Below, one piece after another: positions 9,323 to 16,558 of a DNA stretch of 64,000 bases; the first letter of the stretch is position 1, and the number at the start of each line of letters is the position of its first letter. Position numbers and translations under genes: made by a program. The notes beneath the pieces were generated by a model. It made no database searches. It had not been told where the DNA came from and saw only the letters and a program-made list of their open reading frames with translations. Source of the DNA: UBA12068 sp964452415 (GTDB lineage Bacteria; Patescibacteriota; Minisyncoccia; Moranbacterales; GWC2-37-73); contig CAYVME010000001.1 in assembly GCA_964452415.1 (NCBI GenBank), positions 8,128 to 72,127 on the forward strand. The letters are read 5' to 3'.

Positions 9323-9435
9323 ACTGCCCAGATGTTTTTCCTTTCTGGCCCATATGCAACGAGAGTGAATCGGAGCTTTTGGATATTGAGAATTTATCCA
9401 AAAGCGTGCCAGAAACGGGAAAACGGCTGGGCAGT
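9323..9435 (-). ncRNA. Unidentified long folded RNA element or imperfect inverted repeat
   Basis: The 175-bp gap between aspS and the MFS gene contains nested complementary arms. The outer stem is ACTGCCCAG/CTGGGCAGT (9 bp). Next comes GTTTTCC...TTTCTGGC against GCCAGAAA-GG-AAAAAC (about 15 bp with a 2-nt bulge). An inner 11-bp hairpin is GCTTTTGGATA/TATCCAAAAGC. A single-stranded stretch of about 24 nt lies 3' of the inner hairpin when read on the minus strand. There is no U-tract, so it is not a plain terminator. It could be a leader of the MFS mRNA, a processed small RNA or a remnant of a mobile palindrome. No known family was recognised. Confidence 0.5.
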
Positions 9436-9462
9436 TATAAAGTTCCTCAATAGAATTTACCA

Positions 9463-10878
9463 TTAGACAACTTTTTTCTTTTTTGTGACAACTTTAATTC
9501 CAGCTTCAATAAGTTGTTTTTCATCAAGAACACTAGGAGCTTCCATCATTGGATCTTCAGCTTCGCCTGTTTTTGCAAAAGCAATCACCTCTCGAATGTT
9601 TGGTTCGCCTTGCAGAATCATCACGATGCGATCAACTCCAGGTGCAATTCCACCATGTGGAGGAGCGCCATATTTGAAAGCTTCAAGCATGTGACCATAG
9701 TCTCGCTGAATTTTCTCTTCAGGAATTCCCATGATTTCAACAACTTTTCTGAGGGCCTCAGGTTCATGATTTCTGATGCTACCACCGCCAATTTCAAAAC
9801 CATTCAAAACGATGTCATATTGAGTTGTCAAAATGTCTGCAATGTTTTCTTTCTTCATCAAACTTTCCATAAACTCAGGTTTTGGACGAGAAAATGGATT
9901 GTGTGTGAATGTCCAACCAGTCGAAGATTCTTCATCTTTTTCAAAAAATGGAAAATCGATCACCCAACAGAAAGCCAAAAGATTTGGATCATTTTTGTCC
10001 TCTCTGATGTCAGGTCTGTCATTGCCATATTTTTCCATCGATTCAGCATATGAAATTCGTGGAAAAGGAAGGGTTTGAATTTTCTTTTCTGGAAATTGGG
10101 TTTGCACAAGTTTAATGAGCATCTCCTCAACAACATTCATCACATCTTCTTGTTCAACAAAACTCATTTCCATGTCCAATTGAGTGAATTCAGGCTGACG
10201 ATCACCACGAGTGTCTTCATCTCTAAAACATCTTGCAATCTGGAAATATTTTTCAATGCCAGCGACCATCAACAATTGTTTGTATTGTTGCGGTGATTGA
10301 GGCAAAGCATAAAACTTTCCCTTATAAATTCGAGATGGCACAACATAGTCTCTTGATCCTTCAGCGGTTGATTTTCCCAAAATTGGAGTCTCCACTTCAA
10401 TAAAATCTTGCGCCCCAAGAAAGTCTCTGAAAAATTTCACCACCTTGTGTCTTGTGATGATATTGTTTCTCATTCGCTCAGTTCGAAGATCAAGATAGCG
10501 ATATTTCAATCTCAATTTTTCATCAGTTTCTTTTGTATCTTTGGTAATTTCAAATGGAGTTGTCTTGGCTTCATTCAAGATCTTTATTGAAGCCACTTCC
10601 AATTCAACACCTCCAGTTGCACTGTCCTCTTTTTTTGCGCTCAAAGGTCGTTCCTTCACAATTCCCTCCATCTCAATCACAAACTCACTTCGAAGTCGTT
10701 TGGCATTGTCATGAGCTTCAACATGATCAGGAATAACAACTGTTTGAATGATTCCACTTCGGTCGCGAAGATCAACAAAAATCAATTTTCCATGATCTCT
10801 TCGAATGTGAACCCAACCTGCCAATTTCACAGTTTGTCCAACAAATTTAGGTGTGTCTGCAATGCTAATTCGCTTCAT
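9463..10878 (-). CDS. aspS: Aspartyl-tRNA synthetase, bacterial-type catalytic core lacking the GAD domain
   Basis: Class II synthetase that charges tRNA-Asp. The N-terminal OB-fold (VKLAGWVHIRRDHGKLIFVDLRDRSG) is followed by motif 2 (FRDEDTRGDRQPEFTQLD) and motif 3 (GGIAPGVDRIVM). Bacterial AspRS proteins have about 590 residues because a GAD insertion of about 120 residues splits the catalytic domain. Here RISYAESMEKYGNDRPDIR runs straight on to WVIDFPFFEKDEE, so that domain is missing and the protein has 471 residues. All catalytic motifs remain. The protein ends with a lysine-rich tail (VVTKKKKVV). It is 17 bp downstream of the double-receiver gene. Confidence 0.95.
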   Translation of the reverse strand: MKRISIADTPKFVGQTVKLAGWVHIRRDHGKLIFVDLRDRSGIIQTVVIPDHVEAHDNAKRLRSEFVIEMEGIVKERPLSAKKEDSATGGVELEVASIKILNEAKTTPFEITKDTKETDEKLRLKYRYLDLRTERMRNNIITRHKVVKFFRDFLGAQDFIEVETPILGKSTAEGSRDYVVPSRIYKGKFYALPQSPQQYKQLLMVAGIEKYFQIARCFRDEDTRGDRQPEFTQLDMEMSFVEQEDVMNVVEEMLIKLVQTQFPEKKIQTLPFPRISYAESMEKYGNDRPDIREDKNDPNLLAFCWVIDFPFFEKDEESSTGWTFTHNPFSRPKPEFMESLMKKENIADILTTQYDIVLNGFEIGGGSIRNHEPEALRKVVEIMGIPEEKIQRDYGHMLEAFKYGAPPHGGIAPGVDRIVMILQGEPNIREVIAFAKTGEAEDPMMEAPSVLDEKQLIEAGIKVVTKKKKVV

Positions 10879-10894
10879 ATATTTTTATAGTAAA

Positions 10895-11695
10895 TTAATT
10901 CAAAATTTCATTGACTCGCCGGGCAAGATCACTGGGCACCAATCGTGTTTTTTCATAGAAGTCACTAATTCCCATTTCTCGCACCGGCTGAATATCTTCC
11001 TCGATCAATGATGCTGACAGGACAATAATTGGAGTGTCCTTGGTCTTTTCATCAAGCTTGATTCTTCTGATGATTTCTTCTCCTCCCATTGCCGGCATCA
11101 CCATGTCAGTGATAATCAAATCGTATTGATTTTCTCCTGCCATCTTGGATCCCCAGGCACCATTCTTGGCATATTCCACACAAAATCCTTCGTTTTCAAG
11201 TTTTTGACCAAACATTTCCAGAAAAATTTCTTCATCCTCAATGAAAAGAATTTTTTTGCCTTCACACTCAACTCTTTTCTCGTCTCCACCATTCAAACGA
11301 TTCTTGTTTTTGTCCTGCTCAACATATTCATTCAAGAGTCTCTGGATTTCAACCACCAAATCAGATGGACTGAATTGAGTTTTTCCGATATATCCATTGG
11401 CTCCGTTCTCTCTGGCAATCTTTTCATTTTCAGTCTTGTCCAAATTGCTGAAGATAATGACTTTCAAGTCCTTGCCATATTCCTCATTGCTTCGAAGTTC
11501 CTTGAGCACATCCATCCCGCTCATTTCAGGCAAAACCATGTCCAAAAGCACAAGATCAAACTTGTCTTCTTTGGCAAATTTCAAAACTTCCTTTCCTGTG
11601 ACAGCATTAACAACCTCAAATCCAGCGGATTCGAATTTTTTCACATAAATATCGGCAATCATTTGATCGTCCTCAACCAGCATTATCTTGGCCAT
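10895..11695 (-). CDS. Tandem receiver-domain (REC-REC) response regulator without output domain
   Basis: 266 residues forming two CheY-like domains and nothing else. Domain 1 (about 1-120) has the acidic pocket MLVEDD, the phosphoacceptor LVLLDMVLPEMSG and the conserved Lys in YIGKTQ. Domain 2 (about 148-266) has LFIEDEE, IITDMVMPAMGG, VLSAS and FYEKTR. All phosphorylation residues are retained in both. A charged linker of about 25 residues joins them. There is no DNA-binding or enzymatic output domain and no histidine kinase in the window. It precedes aspS by 17 bp and has its own promoter (11728-11756). It might act as a phosphorelay intermediate or control a protein partner. Confidence 0.9.
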   Translation of the reverse strand: MAKIMLVEDDQMIADIYVKKFESAGFEVVNAVTGKEVLKFAKEDKFDLVLLDMVLPEMSGMDVLKELRSNEEYGKDLKVIIFSNLDKTENEKIARENGANGYIGKTQFSPSDLVVEIQRLLNEYVEQDKNKNRLNGGDEKRVECEGKKILFIEDEEIFLEMFGQKLENEGFCVEYAKNGAWGSKMAGENQYDLIITDMVMPAMGGEEIIRRIKLDEKTKDTPIIVLSASLIEEDIQPVREMGISDFYEKTRLVPSDLARRVNEILN

Positions 11696-11727
11696 ATTTG
11701 ATCTTTTTTAATAATTTCTACTTTCCA

Positions 11728-11756
11728 AGTATATCCAAAACAAGGGAAAAAAGCAA
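11728..11756 (-). promoter_or_regulatory. Sigma-70-type promoter for the double-receiver gene and aspS
   Basis: Minus strand reads TTGCTT, 17 bp, TATACT. The predicted transcript begins near 11721, about 25 nt upstream of the start codon, and no better promoter lies between here and aspS. Confidence 0.6.
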
Positions 11757-11791
11757 GAAAAGGCTCAGGTTTGAATAATTTTGAAAAATAT

Positions 11792-11824
11792 AAAAGGGAT
11801 TTCTCATTCAGAGAAATCCCTTTT
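11792..11824 (-). terminator. Intrinsic terminator, 14-bp stem
   Basis: AAAAGGGATTTCTC and GAGAAATCCCTTTT form a perfect stem with a 5-nt loop, and both flanks are A/T rich. It follows the gene ending at 11846 and would work in either direction. Confidence 0.8.
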
Positions 11825-11845
11825 GGCCCGCGATGTCCAAAAAAC

Positions 11846-12355
11846 TCACTCTTCAGCCTTTTTAATGGTCTCATCGATGGCCCGTGCATTTGTGCAGGCA
11901 TCTGTTTCTTTGTCGAAAAACTTGCAACGATACTCAGGCGTTTTGTCATCTTCATAATATCGACAAATCTCCTGATTACCGGCATATCTGACACAAAGAA
12001 AAACTTGTCTGCATTCACCACCACCTTTAAGTGTCAATAAAATTTCATGCTCGAGAAATTTTGTTACCGTCATAAGGGATGTCCCAATTGACTGAATCCC
12101 CTCAACCCTGAAAAAGCCTTTGTTCAGATTCACATGTTCCTGCATGCTTTTGAAAAGATCACTTTCCCCATTGGGACATTCTTCCATCTTTTTGCAAAGC
12201 CAGATGAAATATTCCCTTAATCCTGGGAAAGATGGTGCGCCAGCAAAATCTTCCTGCTGAGCAAAAAATTCAGGATACTTCTCCACGAGTTTCAAAATCT
12301 TTTCCTGCTCTCTTTTTATTGCAACTTCCTCAGAAGCTTCCGCCAAATCAAGCAT
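11846..12355 (-). CDS. Unrecognised cysteine-containing cytoplasmic protein
   Basis: 169 residues beginning MLDLAEASEEVAIKREQEK. No family recognised. The N-terminal half is helical and acidic. The C-terminal half contains several cysteines: CRQVFLCVRYAG, EICRYYEDD, RCKFFDKETDACTNARA. No signal peptide. The frame is open further upstream, but the ATG at 12355 follows a GGGGGGG ribosome site, which decides the start. It has its own promoter (12419-12447) and terminator (11792-11824), so it is a single-gene unit, unlike its neighbours. Confidence 0.75.
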   Translation of the reverse strand: MLDLAEASEEVAIKREQEKILKLVEKYPEFFAQQEDFAGAPSFPGLREYFIWLCKKMEECPNGESDLFKSMQEHVNLNKGFFRVEGIQSIGTSLMTVTKFLEHEILLTLKGGGECRQVFLCVRYAGNQEICRYYEDDKTPEYRCKFFDKETDACTNARAIDETIKKAEE

Positions 12356-12418
12356 AAGACCCCCCCTTTTTTTTTGCAATCTATTTATTGCATCATTTTT
12401 TTGTTAAGGTAGTTTTCC

Positions 12419-12447
12419 ATCATACACAGCAAAATATTAATTGTAAA
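12419..12447 (-). promoter_or_regulatory. Promoter for the 12355 gene
   Basis: Minus strand TTTACA, 17 bp, TATGAT, about 60 bp upstream of the start codon. Confidence 0.6.
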
Positions 12448-12482
12448 GGTTCAACAAAAAAATACCCCTAACAGATTTATGC

Positions 12483-12508
12483 TTGTTACGCAGCATGCTG
12501 CGTAACAA
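12483..12508. terminator. Palindromic hairpin after the methyltransferase-like gene
   Basis: TTGTTACGCAGC and GCTGCGTAACAA are perfect inverted copies separated by 2 bp, just after the stop at 12514. On the plus strand an A-run follows. On the minus strand no U-run follows, so it may stabilise the 3' end rather than terminate. Confidence 0.5.
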
Positions 12509-12513
12509 AAAAA

Positions 12514-12981
12514 CTATTTAGATTTAATTTTTGGAAACAATTTTGGCACCTTTCGTTTGTATTCCGAATACTCATCTCCAAATTTTTCAATCAAAGCTTT
12601 TTCCTCCAATCTTATCCAAAACAAAAACACAAACATCGCAAGATGCGCGCCAATCAAGAACCTAACATCGGGATAGAAAAAGAAAAGTGACCAACCCAGC
12701 ACAATGTCCGCTGAATATATTGGATGGCGAACTTTACCATAAACACCCTCGACAACAAGCCGATCAATTTTGTCCGCGCTAAGTGGCGCTTTGCGATGAA
12801 CACTGATTGCGCCAAGAAAAAAATACAGCCACCAACCCAAGGCTGGAACAATCAAAAATGAGGTCAGCACATTTCTTGGCCACACCAACCTTGCAGGCAC
12901 AAGCTGGAAGACAACGAACAAGCCTGCCAGGATTATTGCCCACATCAGCACCGGACTTACCAATTTTTTGTTAATCTTCAT
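12514..12981 (-). CDS. Isoprenylcysteine methyltransferase / PEMT-like membrane methyltransferase
   Basis: 155 residues with about four membrane segments. The C-terminal half carries the family signature: VEGVYGKVRHPIYSADIVLG, then two helices, then IRLEEKALIEKFGDEYSEYKRKVPKLFP. Members of the ICMT/phospholipid methyltransferase superfamily use SAM at the membrane face to methylate lipids or small molecules; bacterial members rarely have a known substrate. ATG 12981 start without Shine-Dalgarno. It is 10 bp downstream of the DUF1905 gene. Confidence 0.8.
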   Translation of the reverse strand: MKINKKLVSPVLMWAIILAGLFVVFQLVPARLVWPRNVLTSFLIVPALGWWLYFFLGAISVHRKAPLSADKIDRLVVEGVYGKVRHPIYSADIVLGWSLFFFYPDVRFLIGAHLAMFVFLFWIRLEEKALIEKFGDEYSEYKRKVPKLFPKIKSK

Positions 12982-12991
12982 AGATGAAATT

Positions 12992-13294
12992 TTAAATCAA
13001 GATATCAATAGTAAGTGAAACCATGTCGCCAGCTTTGATGTTTTCTTTTCTGCGCACTTCAGCTTTGAGCAAAAGCAAAAATGGGCCGTCTTTGCCTTCT
13101 GGAAAAAGTGAGGTTCTCCAAGTTGTTTTGCCAATTGAAACTTGAACAGGAAGTGAACCGAATCCACCAGTCAAATCCTGGAAGAATTTTTTCAAATCCC
13201 GCGAAAGACCCTTGGGGAGAAAAATCATATGCCAGACAATCTTCTTGCCTTCATACAATTGGACTTTTCTTCGCATTTTGAGTTCCATGGACAT
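12992..13294 (-). CDS. DUF1905-like small protein
   Basis: About 100 residues. The stretch MELKMRRKVQLYEGKKIVWHMIFLPKGLS, then GGFGSLPVQVSIGKTTWRTSLFPEGKDGPFLLLLKAEVRRK, and ending AGDMVSLTIDIL, matches the beta-barrel pattern of DUF1905 proteins (x-W-x-T-S-L-F-P). Function unknown in the family. The start is ambiguous: ATG at 13294 or 13288, since the upstream frame overlaps the HTH gene ending at 13299. No Shine-Dalgarno. It is part of a tight cluster of small genes. Confidence 0.75.
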   Translation of the reverse strand: MSMELKMRRKVQLYEGKKIVWHMIFLPKGLSRDLKKFFQDLTGGFGSLPVQVSIGKTTWRTSLFPEGKDGPFLLLLKAEVRRKENIKAGDMVSLTIDILI

Positions 13295-13298
13295 AAAT

Positions 13299-13493
13299 CT
13301 ATTTTCGCTTGGAAACACTGGCCTTGATTTTGTCCAATTCCTCCTTGGGAACATTTTCCTCAATTCTTCTGACAATCTGATGAGCCCGCGTGGCGGAAAT
13401 TTTCATCTCTTTTGCAATATCGCGAAAAAACTTCCCCTCCGCGTGAAGTTGATAAACCTTCTTTCTTTGTTTTGTGAAATTATATGACCCCAT
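13299..13493 (-). CDS. Small helix-turn-helix protein
   Basis: 64 residues. After a basic N-terminus (MGSYNFTKQRKKVYQLH) comes AEGKFFRDIAKEMKISATRAHQIVRRIEE, a helix-turn-helix resembling sigma region 4 or small Trp repressor-like domains. The remainder is a charged helix. No other domain is present. It lies between a membrane protein and the DUF1905 gene; it may regulate this cluster, but no operator was found. Confidence 0.7.
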   Translation of the reverse strand: MGSYNFTKQRKKVYQLHAEGKFFRDIAKEMKISATRAHQIVRRIEENVPKEELDKIKASVSKRK

Positions 13494-13515
13494 AATCTTT
13501 TTTCAGTTTAAATTA

Positions 13516-13821
13516 TCACACTACCAATATAGTTAAGAGCAAAAGAAAGATAAGCACAAGCCAACCGATCATCAAAGAGAAAAAGGTAATGCTATCTTTT
13601 TTCTTGCCTTCAAGATACAAAAGAACGGGCCTGCCAAAAATCAAAGCTGCTGACACGGCGGCGGAAATGACAAACATCGTGAGAAACGCGATGCCCTTCA
13701 AGATTTCAGGTTTGTCACCAAACAATCTCTCAGCATTGTTCATAACCAAAACCACCAAGCCCACATAGGAAACTTCGCAAACAGCCGTAACCAATGACTG
13801 CCAAATTAATGTTTTTTTCAT
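13516..13821 (-). CDS. Small three-helix membrane protein
   Basis: 101 residues with hydrophobic segments at about 10-27, 42-62 and 78-100, and a conserved-looking GRPVLLYLEGKKKDS cytoplasmic loop. Begins MKKTLIWQSLVTAV. It resembles many unassigned Patescibacteria membrane proteins; no function can be given. ATG 13821, AT-rich leader. Confidence 0.7.
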   Translation of the reverse strand: MKKTLIWQSLVTAVCEVSYVGLVVLVMNNAERLFGDKPEILKGIAFLTMFVISAAVSAALIFGRPVLLYLEGKKKDSITFFSLMIGWLVLIFLLLLTILVV

Positions 13822-13901
13822 ATTTTTTTGTTTATAATTATTTCCAATCTGAAATTATTTATCCAGTTAAAATTGAGGTACTCCTCACTATTCAACCAGG
13901 A

Positions 13902-14540
13902 TTATTTTCCAATCTTTATTTCTTCAATCAATCCGATAATGTCACTGAATTTTTCCGCTTTCCATTTGATGTCATCCAGACCGTAATCATATTCAGAATA
14001 AAGAATGAACGGAATACCAGCAGCTTCGGCCGATTCAAGATCAGTCTTTTGGTCACCGATATACACAGCCTCCCCAGGGGAAATTCCAAGTTTTTCCAAA
14101 GCGACCAAGAGAGGTTCAGGATGAGGTTTAGGATTCTCATAATGCCCATAATGGACAACTTCTTTGAAACATTCTTTCAATGTGGAATGCTCGAGATAAC
14201 TCTCCGTTCCATTTTCGTGCCGCCCTGTCACGATTCCCAGGTGATATTTTTTCGAAAGTTTCTTGATCGTTTCCACCGATCCTTCTGTCGGTTTCATTTT
14301 TTCAATTGGATATTTTATACCGTTGCTGATTTCCCTTATTCTTTGAAATTCCCTCTCCCCTGGATTTTTCGCAACAAGTCTAATCATGTCGTCGAGAGAA
14401 ATGTGAAACATATGACGATACTCGTCACGCGTTGGAGCCACATATCCAGACTCCTCAAATATATCCTTGAAATATCCATGGTTCGCCTCGAAGGAATCAA
14501 CCAACACTCCATCCACATCAAATAATATAGCTTTTATCAT
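13902..14540 (-). CDS. HAD-superfamily hydrolase (phosphoglycolate phosphatase-like)
   Basis: 212 residues with all HAD motifs: I, LFDVDGVLVDS (nucleophile Asp and acid/base Asp); II, GIVTGR; III, NPKPHPEPL with the Lys; IV, YIGDQKTDLESAEAAG. A helical cap lies between motifs I and II (about residues 15-85), as in the beta-phosphoglucomutase/Gph subfamily. It hydrolyses a small phosphomonoester; substrate unknown. A stand-alone gene with about 80-110 bp on either side. Confidence 0.9.
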   Translation of the reverse strand: MIKAILFDVDGVLVDSFEANHGYFKDIFEESGYVAPTRDEYRHMFHISLDDMIRLVAKNPGEREFQRIREISNGIKYPIEKMKPTEGSVETIKKLSKKYHLGIVTGRHENGTESYLEHSTLKECFKEVVHYGHYENPKPHPEPLLVALEKLGISPGEAVYIGDQKTDLESAEAAGIPFILYSEYDYGLDDIKWKAEKFSDIIGLIEEIKIGK

Positions 14541-14720
14541 ATTTTTACAATTGCTAATGAGTCAGCAAATGAAGATGATTTTTCATTTGTGTCGAGTGAC
14601 GCAATTTCAAGCACGAAGTGCTTATATTGCAATCTGAAATTATTATCTCACTATTCGCCAAGTTCATCACTGAGCCATTCAGTTCTGACCCAATCAATAT
14701 ACTTTCGATGAAGTTCCCCG

Positions 14721-15611
14721 TCAAACTGTTTTACCGCCTCCAACCAGTCCTTTACGGTTTCGATCTCTTCTTGCCAATTCAGCCATTTTTGAATGATGAC
14801 CAGCAACAGGATCGCCGACACCCAACCAAAGCTTGGCGTGTGTGGAGATTTCATCTCCTTCAATCAAAAGGTCTTCTTTGCCTTTGAAGGTTTCCTCATT
14901 GATTTCCTGTTGCAAGGAATAAATTTTGGGCATCTCATTGTTGTGCGGACGAGCAATATCAAAAGCATATTGTTTTCCATTTTCATCATTCACCACCAAA
15001 AAGCTATGACTTTCAGGAAATTCTTCATTGTCTTCCACATTATTCATGACGATGCCACTCATATAGCTGGATTGGATGCCTATTTTTTGCAAAATATATT
15101 GACCCATTGCAGCGCGCTCCGCACATTCGGTCTTGCCAACCAATTCAGACAATTTGGGCGCTGTTTCTCCGCCATACTTTTTCATTCTTTCAAAAGAAGC
15201 TCCGGGCTCCGCATCAGCCGTTTTCAAGATCCCTGCCATTTTCTTTTGAGTTTGCAAACAAGCAAAAAATAAAAGTGGGTCAATGTCGGATTTCAACTTA
15301 TCAAGATATTCGATAATGCTATCTTTGCCAGTTATCTCAAGCACCTCTTGAAGTCTTTGCGGGCTCAATGTCGAAAGATCCTTTTCAAAAGCATCAAAAT
15401 CAAGCTCCAAAAAAGTGTCCATTTTTTCATTAAAAATAGATCCTCCCACTGGAAGCATCTGCCCGGCATCAAGCCTGTTCGCCCAGACGCCACGATACAA
15501 TTCGTGAATCGCAGGTGTCTTTTCTTGCTCGCTTCCAATTTCAACAGAATCTTTCATTTTCTCTTCACCGTTGCCAGAGATTGAATTGTCAAATATTTTC
15601 AATTCTCCCAT
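14721..15611 (-). CDS. Transglutaminase-like cysteine protein, probably frameshifted near its C-terminus
   Basis: About 296 residues from ATG 15611 (an upstream TTG at 15623 is less likely). A possible Cys-His-Asp triad of the transglutaminase/papain fold is visible: KTECAERAAMGQYI, then ESHSFLVVND, then YAFDIARPHN. The first 95 residues are charged and helical. After GVGDPVAGHHS the frame turns into low-quality sequence and stops at 14721, while the neighbouring frame continues with a protein-like helix (KWLNWQEEIETVKDW...EWLSDELGE) to 14651. Removing one base from the T run at 14786-14790 would join them. Cotranscribed with the AbrB-like gene 3 bp upstream. Function inferred only from the triad. 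Confidence 0.55.
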   Translation of the reverse strand: MGELKIFDNSISGNGEEKMKDSVEIGSEQEKTPAIHELYRGVWANRLDAGQMLPVGGSIFNEKMDTFLELDFDAFEKDLSTLSPQRLQEVLEITGKDSIIEYLDKLKSDIDPLLFFACLQTQKKMAGILKTADAEPGASFERMKKYGGETAPKLSELVGKTECAERAAMGQYILQKIGIQSSYMSGIVMNNVEDNEEFPESHSFLVVNDENGKQYAFDIARPHNNEMPKIYSLQQEINEETFKGKEDLLIEGDEISTHAKLWLGVGDPVAGHHSKMAELARRDRNRKGLVGGGKTV

Positions 15612-15613
15612 AT

Positions 15614-15778
15614 TTATTTCCAATCTGAAATTATTATTTTCTTTCTTTCAACCTTGAAAACCATTTTTTGGCGTTCGCGGATGCCGAGCTCCTGAACAAT
15701 CTCAGATGGGATTGTGATTGAAAGACTTCGTTTTCCTTGGCGAGTTACCTTGCGAACAAGTTCTTCTTTTTTTTTCAT
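15614..15778 (-). CDS. AbrB/SpoVT-like DNA-binding protein, 54 residues
   Basis: Starts at ATG 15778 and ends TAA at 15614. The sequence VRKVTRQGKRSLSITIPSEIVQELGIRERQKMVFKVERKK follows the swapped-hairpin AbrB pattern: basic strand, S-L-x-I-x-IP, helix, LGI, then a final strand. Such proteins bind DNA as dimers and often act as antitoxins or local repressors. The stop is 3 bp before the start of the transglutaminase-like gene, so the pair is translationally close and may be autoregulated. Confidence 0.75.
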   Translation of the reverse strand: MKKKEELVRKVTRQGKRSLSITIPSEIVQELGIRERQKMVFKVERKKIIISDWK

Positions 15779-15793
15779 ATTTTTTTATTTTAA

Positions 15794-15979
15794 TTATTTT
15801 TCACCACCATAACGCTTTTCAATTTCTCCATCTTTTAATTCTTTTCCTGACCATCTTCCAACTCTGAAGCCACAGTCAAGGCAGACCCATTCACTAATTC
15901 CATCGTAGCGTTCTGGACTTGTATAATTATATTCTACTCCACCAATATTCTTGCTACCACATTTCGAACATTTTTCCAT
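15794..15979 (-). CDS. Small zinc-ribbon protein
   Basis: 61 residues with two knuckles, CSKCGSKN near the start and CLDCGFRVGRW near residue 34, spaced as in zinc ribbons. The middle contains YTSPERYDGISEW. No other domain. Probably a protein or nucleic-acid adaptor; function unknown. It lies between the AbrB-like gene (16 bp) and the metallopeptidase gene (22 bp), apparently at the end of the restriction operon. Confidence 0.75.
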   Translation of the reverse strand: MEKCSKCGSKNIGGVEYNYTSPERYDGISEWVCLDCGFRVGRWSGKELKDGEIEKRYGGEK

Positions 15980-16001
15980 ATTATTAAACTTTAATAATTA
16001 A

Positions 16002-16556
16002 CTATAAACTATTAATTTCTTTAATAATTTCCCTGTATTGTGGTATTCCCCTTTCTACCAAGTTCCAGAATTTTCGAGAATGATTAAACTCTTTCAGGTG
16101 ACACAGCTCATGCACAATAACATAATCAGCAATTTTTTTGGGCAACAAGATAATTTTATAATTGAAATTCAAATTTCCTTTTCGAGAGCAACTTCCCCAT
16201 CTGGTTTTTTGATTCTTGATTGAAATTTTATTTATCTCATATTTATAAACCTGGTTAAAATGTGCCACTCTTTTTTCGGCAAATTTCAGCGCGTCATCTT
16301 TATATTTTTTATAGTCAGATTCACTTCTTTTTAGAAATATTTTATTTTTGATACTTTTGAAATAGGCAACTTTGTCCAAAATCCAAACAGCTTTTTCCTT
16401 GATTAATTTTTGAGCGAAACTTTCATTCATTTGATGTGGCAATGTAACCACAAAAGTTCCTTCACAATAAACAGCCAAGCGCATCCTTTTTGCACGCTTG
16501 CTTTTTTTGATTTCGTATTCAACCACCTTATTTTGTAGGGTTATTTTCTTTTTCAT
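16002..16556 (-). CDS. YgjP-type zinc metallopeptidase (DUF45/WLM-like)
   Basis: 184 residues. The zinc motif is VIVHELCHLKEFNHSRKFWNLV: HExxH with the third ligand a few residues on. The upstream segment KTRWGSCSRKGNLNFNYKIILLP is typical of the family. These SprT/M48-related proteins are often encoded next to type I restriction genes. Here the start (16556) lies 2 bp after the hsdR stop, so it is cotranslated. The cellular substrate is not known for this group. Confidence 0.9.
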   Translation of the reverse strand: MKKKITLQNKVVEYEIKKSKRAKRMRLAVYCEGTFVVTLPHQMNESFAQKLIKEKAVWILDKVAYFKSIKNKIFLKRSESDYKKYKDDALKFAEKRVAHFNQVYKYEINKISIKNQKTRWGSCSRKGNLNFNYKIILLPKKIADYVIVHELCHLKEFNHSRKFWNLVERGIPQYREIIKEINSL

Positions 16557-16558
16557 TG

